Assembly (NCBI RefSeq): GCF_040954645.1
Contig: NC_092804.1
Coordinates: 151,165,108-151,229,107 of the forward strand
Origin: Diabrotica undecimpunctata
Lineage: Eukaryota; Arthropoda; Insecta; Coleoptera; Chrysomelidae
Length of the DNA stretch: 64,000 nt
Reading direction: 5' to 3'
Below, piece after piece: positions 1-9,779 of this stretch (its first letter is position 1; each line of letters starts with the position of its first letter). The notes beneath the pieces were generated by a model. It saw nothing but the letters and a program-made list of their open reading frames with translations, was not told where the DNA came from and made no database searches. Made by a program: the position numbers and the translations under genes.

Positions 1-844
1 TTTTTATTTCTTTTCTTTTGCTTTTGAATGTGGTTTCTAGTAGATAATGGTCACTACCAATTTCATAACTTCTTTTTACCCTTACGTCTCTTATCCAGTT
101 CTTCTCTGTTTTTTGCACTATAGTATAGTCTATAATTGATTGTTCGTCTCTTGATTTGACTTCTCTTGTGATCTTGTGTATCCTTTTATGTTGGAAGTGT
201 GTGTTCATAATCACCAGGTTATTGTCTAGACAGAATTCGAGTAGTAATTTTCCATTTTTGTTTAGTTTGTCCTCCCCATAAGGTCCGATGACATTGTTCC
301 AATTTTTTGTTTTTTTCCCAACTCTACTGTTCATGTCTCCTGTGATCACAATTTTCTCTGTACAATCATTTATCACTTCTTGTAATTTGTCCCAGAATTC
401 ATTCTTTTCGTTTTTTGTTGCGTCTTCATCTGGTCCATAACATATGATTAGGTTTGTATTGGTTTCCTCTGTATCCATATCTATGTCTACTCTTAGTATA
501 CGTTCGTTGTAATATATCCAATTTTTTATTTTGTTGATACTCTCCTTCTTTATCATGCACGCTACTCCTGCCTGAGCTCTCTTCGTTTCTTCCACTCCAC
601 TGTATATTAGTAACATTCCGTTTTCTAATATTATTGATCCTTTTCCTTTTTTCTTTGTCTCTGTTATAGCTACTATTTCAATGTTCTTATCTCTAATTTC
701 TTCCCCCAGTTCTATTTCCTTCCCATTTATACCTCTCACATTCCATGATGCCATTTTCCAAATTGTTTTGTTCTTTTCTGTGTTTAAGTTGTACTTCAAT
801 TTGTTTTTACTCCCGTTTGTGTTATTATCTTTAGATCTGCTCAT
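1..844 (-). CDS. LINE ORF2, N-terminal endonuclease part (runs off the window)
   Basis: This is the start of ORF2 of a non-LTR retrotransposon, encoding an exonuclease-endonuclease-phosphatase type nuclease that nicks target DNA to prime reverse transcription. The frame is open without a stop from about 910 down to base 1. The first Met is at 844 and a second, just before the domain, is at 754. Counting from Met754, the sequence shows a TETK motif near residue 31 (catalytic Glu), then TGDMNSRVG and finally GSDHYLL, all hallmarks of the fold. The reverse transcriptase would lie outside the window. ORF1 lies immediately upstream in another frame. The fold is certain, but the exact LINE clade is not. 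Confidence 0.88.
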   Translation of the reverse strand, partial: MSRSKDNNTNGSKNKLKYNLNTEKNKTIWKMASWNVRGINGKEIELGEEIRDKNIEIVAITETKKKGKGSIILENGMLLIYSGVEETKRAQAGVACMIKKESINKIKNWIYYNERILRVDIDMDTEETNTNLIICYGPDEDATKNEKNEFWDKLQEVINDCTEKIVITGDMNSRVGKKTKNWNNVIGPYGEDKLNKNGKLLLEFCLDNNLVIMNTHFQHKRIHKITREVKSRDEQSIIDYTIVQKTEKNWIRDVRVKRSYEIGSDHYLLETTFKSKRKEIK

Positions 845-897
845 GTCCCTGTTCTGTGCCTGTTTTGTTTCTCGGTCCGTTATTGTGTTTTCTTCAG

Positions 898-1707
898 CTA
901 GTTTTTTGAACTAGTTGGTTCTGTATTGTATGTTATTTTTTCTATCTGGCTTGTTTTTTGATTCCATTTCCACTTAATGCCTTCAATAATTATGAAACCA
1001 TATCCAATTTTTGTCCTTTTTCCATTAGTCTTTTCATCTGCTGCTATCTTCCTAAGATTTCTTTGTATCTCTATCTCTTTTAATGTTAGGTCACATTCTA
1101 TATATACTCTATGTTGCTTATAGTTTATTAGTTTACCCTTGGCTTTCAGTATTTTCATTTTATCTTCGAATTTTTTACATTCGATAACACACATTGTTTC
1201 ATTTATCTTTTGTACCCTATTTATTTCTGATTTTACTCCCATTTTTGTTTCTATAAAGTTCTCCAGTTGCTCTGCTTCTATTGTGTCTATTGGTAGGCCT
1301 CTCATAATTAGGTTATTTTTCTTCTTTTCTTTCTGACATGCTTCCAATGCTATTTCTATTTTATCTATTTTTTGTTTCATCGCTGTCATTTCTTTCTTTA
1401 GATTTTCATTTTCTCTTATTATTTCTTTCATTTGCAATTTGTATTCACTATTTTCCTTCCTAATTTCTTTTAGTTCCTCAATCATATTACCCATTGTATT
1501 TTTTATCTCTTCCTGGTCATTGTTTTTCTTTTTATTATCGCTTGCTATTTGTCTCATTAGTTCCATCATTTCGTTCTGGCTGCTGGTTTCATTCGTTGTT
1601 GGTTTCGACCTGTCTGGCGTTCGGCTCACTTTTCTGCTCCTGCTAAATATATCTATCTCCTCTTTGCTTTTTCTTTTACCATCTTCATCAATCTTACCAT
1701 CCGCCAT
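898..1707 (-). CDS. LINE ORF1 protein (coiled coil plus RNA-binding region)
   Basis: This intact 269-residue ORF encodes the nucleic-acid-binding ORF1 protein that packages LINE RNA. The N-terminus is basic and polar. A long heptad-rich coiled coil covers roughly residues 46-125. The segment NNLIMRGLP near 131-139 starts an RRM-like domain of the kind seen in L1-type ORF1 proteins (transposase-22 family), and the tail is basic. The start is the first Met, followed by MADGKIDEDG. It stops with TAG at 898-900, only three bases after a slippery-looking A-run. The endonuclease ORF continues in the -1 frame. The protein is uninterrupted, so this copy may be fairly young. Confidence 0.85.
   Translation of the reverse strand: MADGKIDEDGKRKSKEEIDIFSRSRKVSRTPDRSKPTTNETSSQNEMMELMRQIASDNKKKNNDQEEIKNTMGNMIEELKEIRKENSEYKLQMKEIIRENENLKKEMTAMKQKIDKIEIALEACQKEKKKNNLIMRGLPIDTIEAEQLENFIETKMGVKSEINRVQKINETMCVIECKKFEDKMKILKAKGKLINYKQHRVYIECDLTLKEIEIQRNLRKIAADEKTNGKRTKIGYGFIIIEGIKWKWNQKTSQIEKITYNTEPTSSKN
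901..907 (-). promoter_or_regulatory. candidate -1 ribosomal frameshift heptamer A AAA AAC
   Basis: On the minus strand the last sense codons of ORF1 read TCA AAA AAC TAG, so the heptamer A AAA AAC lies exactly in the phase needed for tandem slippage. The -1 frame carries a stop at 911-913 and is open from 910 onward into ORF2. The window of overlap is therefore just the slippery site. ORF2 could instead be started at Met844 by reinitiation. Confidence 0.5.
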
Positions 1708-2250
1708 TTTTCTTCTTATTCAAGTAATTAAATTATTTATAAATATAAATATTATAAATAACGGTTACGGATCTCGACAAGCGCCGCGCCTACCTCTACA
1801 GTTAAATCTTATCAATTATTCTCGATCCTAATCAGTTTCGACTTCTACCACTTGTAAATACAAAAATACAATCAATATCAAAACAGCAAATAAATTCAGC
1901 CTTTATAATTCTGTATAGTTTTACCGAAACCTGAATAACAGACCTATTGTTTTTGTTGATAATTATTATTGTTTATCGTTCTTAATCACCCGTCCAGCGT
2001 AAAAAGCTCAACTCGTTTCGACCACTCAGAAGTTTCACTTTTATCCGTAGGGCAATTAAAACTAACTATCAATTTATTACAGTTCAAAATCAGATAACTG
2101 ATTATTTACTTACATAAAGGTCCCTTTCAAACACACTTTACACTAACTTGCATGCAGATTACACTCGAAATCACCCAAAATTGGAATTTAATTTCGGAGC
2201 GACACTACACACGTCCTACTAGTCTGACCGCCAATCAATCCCCCAGCTGC
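1708..2250 (-). other. non-coding leader upstream of LINE ORF1
   Basis: No coding signal was found. The position directly 5' of ORF1 makes it the probable 5' untranslated or promoter region of the LINE. The upstream boundary cannot be set, but a plus-strand LINE tail begins near 2250. Confidence 0.4.
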
Positions 2251-2257
2251 AGTACTT

Positions 2258-2495
2258 GTGACATATAATAAGAAATCAAACTCAATCAGATATAAGCTAC
2301 TCCAACGTATTTTGCAAGGTAAAATTAAAGGAGAAAGGGTTCCAGGACGAAGAAAAATATCCTGGCTCACTAACCTGAGAGCATGGTATAGAAAGATCTC
2401 AATACATCTATTTCGTATAGCAGCCAACAAAGTCATCATAGCTAGAATAATCGCCAACGTTCGGAAATGACAGACACTCTAAGAAGAAGAAGTAG
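2258..2495 (+). pseudogene. 5'-truncated LINE: C-terminal tail of reverse transcriptase
   Basis: The 70-residue reading carries the signature of the extreme C-terminus of an insect LINE polyprotein: LQRILQGKIKGER, then GRRKISWLTNLRAW, then a LFRIAANKV segment and IIANVRK before the stop. It is followed by an AAGAAGAAGAAG tail instead of poly(A), as in several other LINE ends in this window (9925, 41955, 50040). The rest of the element is missing, as expected for a 5'-truncated insertion. Confidence 0.7.
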
Positions 2496-2499
2496 TTAT

Positions 2500-3180
2500 C
2501 GTTATAACAAACAGAAGGAATTAGGGAATATTAAAAGCTAGAAACATTTTTTGGGGAAATCGATTATTTTTAATTATTTATAGAGAAAATATTTTAATTT
2601 TCCTCGTATGTTTTCATTCTCTAACTCCTGGTACTTTTCTTGCGTGTTTCATGGTATGAGAATCAATTTTCAACATTTATCTTTTAGTTTTCGTGTTTGT
2701 ATTACCTCTCGGTAAGCGTATTGAATTTCCTTTCAAGTAAATCAATTACAATTTTAGTTTTAACTAGTTCAGGCAATATGAAGTTAGCTTTTAAAGTTAA
2801 AACCAACAGTATTTATAAAATAAAACTGTTACAACATAATATTAAAAAAAACATTTTTGTTTTAGAAGTATTTAAAATTTATGCTTCAATCTAATTATGT
2901 TCAAACTAGTTTAAACCATGCTCTTTCAACCATCAATTAATAGAGTACCGGCATGTAAGTAATGTTTTATTTATTTGTTCATTTATTAATTCATTACAGT
3001 TTAATAGACTATTTTACCAATTTGTGGGTCTTACCTTGTCTGCTTAAACATTTTATTCATTTTGAAAAACCACAGACATGTAATATTGGCATAATTACTG
3101 TAATTTATACAATTTATATCATCTATCTTTGTTTATCTTTATTAGATAACACCCTAATATGGGTTTATTATTTCAGCATT
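2500..3180. other. AT-rich stretch, no gene recognised
   Basis: Short ORFs here have no recognisable motif and the base composition is strongly AT-rich. The right end leads directly into the hammerhead-like motif, so part of it may belong to that repeat. Confidence 0.4.
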
Positions 3181-3181
3181 T

Positions 3182-3256
3182 ATTTAACTTTGTATCGAGA
3201 CCTGAAGATGCTTTGCATATTGTAGAAAGCGAAACCGGTCGTCTAAATAGTTAAAT
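3182..3256 (+). ncRNA. hammerhead ribozyme candidate (type I)
   Basis: The core reads CTGAAGA (3202-3208), stem II GCTTT/AAAGC (3210-3214 with 3226-3230), then GAAA (3231-3234). Stem III is the loopless palindrome ACCGGT, followed by C at 3240 as the predicted cleavage site. Stem I pairs AGAC (3198-3201) with GTCT (3241-3244). After an internal loop it continues with ATTTAACT (3182-3189) paired to AGTTAAAT (3249-3256). One deviation from consensus is an unpaired T at 3209 between the core and stem II. Zero-loop stem III fits the minimal, probably dimer-active hammerheads of Penelope-like elements and retrozymes. Activity is inferred, not shown. Confidence 0.68.
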
Positions 3257-3330
3257 TAAATTGATTGTGAGTAAGTCTAATTTACTATTTCTTTTACCTT
3301 TTAATAATAATAATGTTTATTGCTCCCCTT

Positions 3331-3455
3331 ACCAGGGGCTGCCAGGCATTTGCTGCAACTGAATATAAGGAACGGCACGACTCAGTAGGAAAGATCCATC
3401 TCCCATATTATCAATACGTTCCTGAAAGTATACTTAAGAATGATAACTACAAGCA
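3331..3455 (+). pseudogene. fragment of R2-like LINE C-terminal domain
   Basis: The sequence encodes GCQAFAATEYKERHDSVGKI then HLPYYQYVPESILKNDNY, nearly identical to part of the larger minus-strand copy at 48645-49690. Relative to that copy, 45 bases are missing between the two blocks, which keeps the frame. It is preceded by a TAATAATAA microsatellite, as the larger copy also is at its truncated end. It is a dead fragment of the region after the zinc knuckle. Confidence 0.7.
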
Positions 3456-3499
3456 CTGCGAGAATCATTTTCACAAAAGATTATTTATAAGAATTTTGT

Positions 3500-4390
3500 A
3501 AAAAAGAATGCGTAACTGCCACAACTTTTACAACATTGTATCAATTTAAAAAGATCCTAGTCAAAAATTTAAAGTACCTATAAGTGTTTACTTTTAATTC
3601 TACGAACTTTGTTTGTGTTTCAGGTTGGACACCGTATAACGTGGGAATAAGTAATTTTTTGTAAATTTTGTTTAACTTATATAAACTTTATATGCCAAAC
3701 ATTAGATTTTTTAATTGGGCCTAAATGTGTCTATGGAAATATGAAATAGTAAAAGATAGTTCTCACTTCTTTGACACCAAAATGGCTATTCGGGCATGTA
3801 ATAAGTGTTATGAAAATATCACTAAATTTCGTTAAAACAATAATAATTAAAAAAAAATGGCTGTCTGGAAATTTTTTGTAAGCGAAAATTATTTTCGGAA
3901 CAAATTGAACTGGTGCTCGGAGATACTAATTTCAAGGCTTTCTTATGTAGTTTTTGATTTAAATTTTAGTCATTGTGTGTTCATTAGTGATAATAATATA
4001 AAATAAATTTTGTGAAAACCAAAGTTTTCAGTGTTTTATTGTTAGAAAAATTCAAATATTAGTTCATCGACCGCATAACGTACTGAAGGCTGCTCATTTT
4101 ACAATTTTTAGCAATTAAATGATCACAGATTTTTCTGGAAAACTAATGTATCTGTGTGATAGATACTTAATGATATCCTGTTTTTTTTTGAGACGTATTT
4201 GGCAGACATTCAATTTGACGGGAATGACAACTAGCTTTTGTCATTAATACGATCGAACCTTTTAGTAACAGTTCTACTATCGGCTGAAAATGTTCTTTAA
4301 AAATATTACTGATCATATCAGCATGGTAGTCTCCAGTTTTTTAGATTAAAATATTGAAGAACCACCTTCTAAAAATGCGAAAAGTGATAT
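3500..4390. other. non-coding, AT-rich
   Basis: No gene or clear repeat end was recognised. It probably includes the 5' non-coding part of the piggyBac copy that follows, but I could not identify a terminal inverted repeat. Confidence 0.35.
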
Positions 4391-4394
4391 TTAT

Positions 4395-6168
4395 GTGATA
4401 CAGAAGATGATCTAGAGGAGTTAGAAAATCCATTCGAAAGCGACGATAGTATTGAAGATAGAGACTATGATCCTATACAGGACGAACAAAATGTCTTCAC
4501 AAAACTAGCTAACACCTGAGCAGATACACCAGCAGAAACTCACAAAGGAACAAGGAATACATGCTCTGGTAAAAGAATTAAAATTACGCAGCAGCCGTCA
4601 TCAGAATCAAAATATACTGATAACCGTATTGAACAAAAATCGTCTGTTATAATATGCGATAATATGCAATAAACAGTCTTTGGTAGATAAAAACGGTTAT
4701 AAGTGGAGTAATTTACCAATAAATGATGGAAGTCGTAAAGTCGCATCCAGAAATATTGTTTATATCCGTCCAGGTCCAACGAACTTAGCTAAAGATGCTA
4801 TAGAACCTATAAACGTTTTTATTTATTTTTTACAGATCAGATTCTGGACAAAGTTTTGCTACGTACAAACGAAAAAATTTCAGAGTTACGAGAGAAGTAC
4901 CAGACAAAAAAGGGTTAGGTTTGTTATTTTTATTTGCAACTTTAAAAAATAAACACCTCTCAGCTGACGTTTTGTTTGATAGCAGTTATGGTGGCCATAG
5001 ATATAAAGGAACGGTGAGTAAAGAAAGGTTTAATTTTTTGATCAATTCTTTACGATTTGATAACTTCTTGTCAAGAGAAGAACGTAAAAAAGAAATTAAT
5101 TTTGCTCCAGTATCTAAAATTTGGAACTTGTTTATTGAAAACTGTGTCAAATATTATAAAGCTAGTTCATATGTGACAATCGACGAACAACTCCTAGGAT
5201 TTCGTGGCAGGTGTCCATTTCGCATGTATATGCCAAACAAACTTAGTAAATACGGTATAAAAATACTAATGGTTTGCGACGTGGCTACGAAATATGTAAT
5301 AAATGCAACACCGTATCTGGGTAAATCTACTGTAACCAACGGCATTCCTTTAGCATAACATTTTGTCACAAGCCTCACGAGATCTTTACATGGAAGTAGA
5401 CGTAATGTGACAATGGACAACTCGTTTTCCAGCTTTCCTCTTGCAAATAAATTATTATCTTCCTCTTACAATTTGACAATGATCGGAACACTCGGGAAAA
5501 ATAAAGGAGAAATATCTCCTGAATTGCTCGATAACAAAACTTGGAAGTGCTGTTCAAGTATGTTTGTGTACGATGAATACATGACTTTTTCATCTTATAA
5601 ACCTAAGCAAAATAAGACAGTTCTTCTACTTTGAACCATGCATATTTCTGGAAACATTAATCATGAAACAACAAAACCCAAAATAATCCATACATATAAT
5701 TCAACTAAAGGAGCTGTAGATACGTTTGACCAAATGTTTCAGAACATTTGCTATAATAGGAAGACTAGAAGGTGGCCGCTATGCATATTTTACAATATGA
5801 TGAATATTGCAGGAGTAAACGCTTTTGTAGTCTACCATCGCAATGCAACTAAAAACAAACAGGAGCCATTATCAAGATTAAATTTTATACTGAAACTTCA
5901 TGAACAATTAACGAAGCCGTGGACACAAACTGGACTCCAAACAGTACCAACTTTATCAAGAAGTCTCAAAGAGAGTCTTTCCATGACTTTGAATTTAACG
6001 CATGTTGCTGAAGACCGCCAAGGTCTCCAAGGGAAAGGAAAACGGACTTACAGTAGTTTATGCTCTACAGCAAAGAAACAAATGACAACTACCAAATGTT
6101 ACAAGCGTGGGAGTTCCTTGTGTGGTGAGCATCGAATAAAAATGTGTATGGAATGTGCACATCAATAG
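4395..6168 (+). pseudogene. piggyBac-type transposase, broken
   Basis: This is a cut-and-paste transposase of the piggyBac family, which inserts at TTAA. An acidic N-terminus (about 4395-4520) is followed by several stops. The DDE region is then well preserved from about 4900 in three pieces (4921-5358, 5407-5634, 5638-6168). The three catalytic aspartates are visible in VTIDEQLLGFRG, NVTMDNSFSS and GAVDTFDQM. A cysteine-rich C-terminal finger follows (Cys-x-x-Cys clusters ending CMECAHQ). At least six stops or frame changes make it non-functional. The TIR-bounded element beginning at 6224 lies just 3' of it. Confidence 0.9.
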
Positions 6169-6223
6169 AAGGTTATCGTTTTTATATTTGAAATGTTTAT
6201 TATATACACAGGTTTATCGTGTA

Positions 6224-8467
6224 TAGTTTGTTTCACGAAAAATGGTTAAGTGCTTAATGGTTACCTGAGTTGATCCTATTGTGTATACAAGAGTCTCTCA
6301 ATAAACTACCGAAGTACACAGGGTCGCACTTCAGAAAGTTTGTTATTTAATATATTTCATTGGTAGCTGTGTAATACACGATTATAAAAATTTATTAAAT
6401 TATTTCATATGGTATTTTCAGGTTGTTCAAGTGAATATACTTGATAATTGAACAATTTTTAACATGAAGAAAGTAGTTTTTTTGTTCTACGTGAATAATT
6501 GTAGTATATGGACCTAAATTCAGAAAGGTACTTTCCTTTACACTTTTTACATGCTTAGGACTGTCAGCAAAAAACTGGCGTGTTTAAAAGTTTTTGCTCT
6601 TCCTAATCGGATATTGTTAAAAATGTACAGTAATAATAGTTCTATTTACAGTATATACATACAAACGAATACCTAATGTACAAAAAATAGAGGAATTGAA
6701 AAAAACATAGAAAAATATATACAAGTTAATATTTACAAAAAAAATACCCAAAATAACCAAAATATATTTATGAATTCCTAAATACCTAATTCTGTTTTGC
6801 TGTCACTATCCTCTTCAAGTTTAATAACAATTGGTTTAATTATGTAATTCACAGTAACATATGAATTTTCTACGTTCATTACATAGCGTACTGAACTTTT
6901 CCAACTTTCTGGGAAGATATCATCAACACATTTCCTTATTAATTCGACTACACTTTCACTTAAAGTCGGAGAAACATTTTGTGACCTAACATTTGACTTT
7001 AGTTGGTACTACATATGCTCTATATGATTAAATAAACAATAGTAGGGCGGAAGCCGTAACACTGTATGTCCCATGTCCTCGGCCAATGCGTCACAAACAT
7101 ATACTTTTTTAATAGAAAATGATTTTAACACTTCTAACAGTTCATTTTTTTAAATAACTTTCTTCAAAATATATATCGTTTTCTAACAGGTGGTTTTGAA
7201 TGTCAATTTTCGTGTTATTTGCACTTAAAGACTTATGTAATTGACGACTGTGGTAACTTGCATTGTCCATTACCTAATCCTCCGGTTAGGTATAAGACAA
7301 TTCTTAAACCATTGCTCAAAAAGCTCTGCCGTTGTATCCTCATAGTAGTCCACGAAGGAGTCTTTAATGTTCTTTGCAGAAAGCCATAAGGCATTTGGGA
7401 CCCAACCATTTTCTGATCCTGCATGTAAAATTGTTATTCTTTTCCCTGTGTTAAATGGAGCTTTTGTTTGACACCTGTTGGAAGAATCGGACCATCCTTT
7501 GGATGGTGTTTCATGAGTGTCAAACCATGTTTTGTCCAGATAAATTATTGGTCGATCTTCTGTACGGTACTTTCTTATGGAAGTTATATATTCAGTACGC
7601 CACTTTTGTAAACGATAGGACTCCATAAGCACTTGCCTTTTGTCAACTGTACGATATCTGAAGCCCATTTTAGACAAAATCCTCCAAAGACTAATGCGGC
7701 TACAATTTATTTGTGTATCATCATTAGTAAGCCGTTATTTTAAAGCATTTAATGTAGGTATCCGTTGCTCTTCGTACATTATGTACATTTTTCGTCTTAT
7801 TAAGTCCTTATCACTTTCGTCAATACATTTGGTAGAACCGGCATCCTTACGCTTTCTTCTTGACTTAATGGGATTTGATGTAATTCTTTTCACTGTGGTT
7901 AGAGGTATTTTCGTTAAATCAGATATTTCACTGGCAGCAGTATTAGCAATAAGTTCTCTTGTAAGTAAAGAACTATATATTGTTTTTACGATTTCTCTAG
8001 CGTCAGCAGATAAATGCTTTTTCTTTGCTGGAACAATGGAAGAAGCACCATCAATGTTTTTCCACGGACGCCACATAATGCTGTTTTATAGGTATAAATA
8101 GGTATAACACTGGTAACACTTGTAACACTTTCAACTAAATGAAACAAAATGTATATTTAAAAATTTTTCATCGGTTTTATATACTTTTACAAATTATACA
8201 GAATAGAGGGAACCTGTATAATTATTCCAGGAAATACTTAACGATCAACAAATTTATTGTGGTCATTAAAAGGTCAACCATTGATAGTGAAACTCACTGT
8301 TAAAATGTTTACAGCTTTATTATACAAACAAGATAACGACACTCCACAGTAGCTTCAATTTTACCTGAATACTTACCTGCTCAACTAATGTTGACTAAGC
8401 TGGGGTACTTGCGGTCGGGTTTTATTGCAATCATTAAGCACTCAACCATTTTTCGTGAAATAAACTA
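6224..8467 (-). mobile_element. complete Tc1/mariner-superfamily element with 36-bp TIRs
   Basis: The ends match as inverted repeats: 6224-6259 (starting TAGTTTGTTTCACG) and 8432-8467 agree at 34 of 36 positions. Each is flanked by TA (6222-6223 and 8468-8469), the target duplication of this superfamily. The 2244-bp element contains one degenerate transposase gene on the minus strand and about 800 bp of non-coding sequence between that gene and the left TIR. Confidence 0.88.
7015..8076 (-). pseudogene. transposase with unusually long D-E spacing (DD82E-like)
   Basis: The N-terminal part (7735-8076, Met then WRPWKNIDG) is a helix-turn-helix region. A TAA at 7735 interrupts it and the same frame continues to 7270. 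The catalytic residues are IIYLDKTWF (first Asp), VMDNASYHS at 7265 (second Asp, after a frameshift) and PPYYCLFNHIEHM at about 7020 (Glu). Second Asp to Glu is about 81-82 codons, far more than the 34-41 of usual Tc1 or mariner proteins and matching the long-spacer lineage described as DD82E (Sailor). Several stops in the last third make it inactive. Confidence 0.75.
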
Positions 8468-8469
8468 TA

Positions 8470-9775
8470 CATAATATTACAAGATTCGGTTCTGTGTCAA
8501 AAGTATCTATTTTATGTTGTTAATGTTTGGAATATTAATATTTCAATTTATTTGTGTCGTTGCTAAATAAACTTTTCGTAAATTTAAACCAGATTAATTT
8601 AATTAGATAAGAAATAAAAAGAAAACACTAGACCTAAATCAACGAGTACGTAAAATTTACGTATAGTTAGCGTTTACGTATGTTAAAGAAACGTTAGTAT
8701 TCTTGGTTTAAACGATATAGATATATTTTATAGACATATAATATGACAAACTTACCTCGATCGCAATATTTCACAACAGAAGATAGCTATAATCAAGCTA
8801 GAAGTTATACAACTGCACCTTCCTTGAAATTTTGATGTGAATCACACAACAAAAACCACTTCGACGAAACCAGTGGGTACATTCAGTATACACATGTTGT
8901 TTCGATACTACGGAACACAAATAGTTTATCAGATTTAAGACCAACAGTGACAACTTATAACCAGCAACTAAACTAAAAATTGTTTCAGATTTGGAACATG
9001 GCGGCGAATGGAAAGTTTAAAAAATGTGAAATTTTTAATCTAAAAAAAAATCATATTTTTAATATATGATTTTGTCAATTAGTGTATTGCTTGTGAATTC
9101 ATTTTAATATCATTTCTTAAATATAATATTGTAGAAATCTTTATGAATGTCTCCAAACATTAAGAATACAGAAATAACAAAATTTCCTTAAAATATCCTC
9201 AGAATATTCGCAAAAAATAACATCTCCTCTCATTTAAAACTCCTCGTCCGTAATTGCGTCAAAATAAATAGAATAAATAAACGAATATACATAACCAAAT
9301 AAATTAAAAGCCTCCCTTTTGAGATCAAAGCAGTACTTTAAAATATCGAAAGCTTTTTATCAGTGAAATTAAACTTTTCCAAACAGAGCATTCCTCATCT
9401 CATTGCAATTAAAAGGAAAAGGGATTACCCTTGAAAATTTTTGGAACAGATCATAATTAAAAGTTAAAGAGAAATAATACTATTTGTTTAATTGGATTAG
9501 AGTGGATTTAATACCGCAATCGGTTCCATTCGATATCTCAAAACAAGATTTAAAGCTTTAATCAATTGCTAATATTTGTGGAAAAATATCATGCTAAAAA
9601 GTTTTAAGCTCGTCCACTTACACACACCGATAAAAAGGATTATGCTTAAATTAGCACTTATTATGTAATTTTCTTTTGTCTTTTAACAAATTTAAGTGGA
9701 ATTGGTAAGACAGTGAAGTTTTATTAACATTTATTTACTTAAATAAAACAATATCGGTAACAATACAGAATGAAA
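8470..9775. other. non-coding, AT-rich; one palindromic repeat end
   Basis: No gene was recognised. Around 8647-8690 there are TACGTAAAATTTACGTA-type palindromes followed by TAGTTAGC, closely resembling the ends of the MITE at 44207-44409. It may be a solo or decayed end of that family. Confidence 0.4.
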
Positions 9776-9779
9776 CTAT

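Noticed and set aside
1139..1831. Two plus-strand ORFs of 65 and 130 residues
   Set aside because: They are antisense shadows of the LINE ORF1, hydrophobic because the coiled coil is lysine/glutamate-rich on the other strand.
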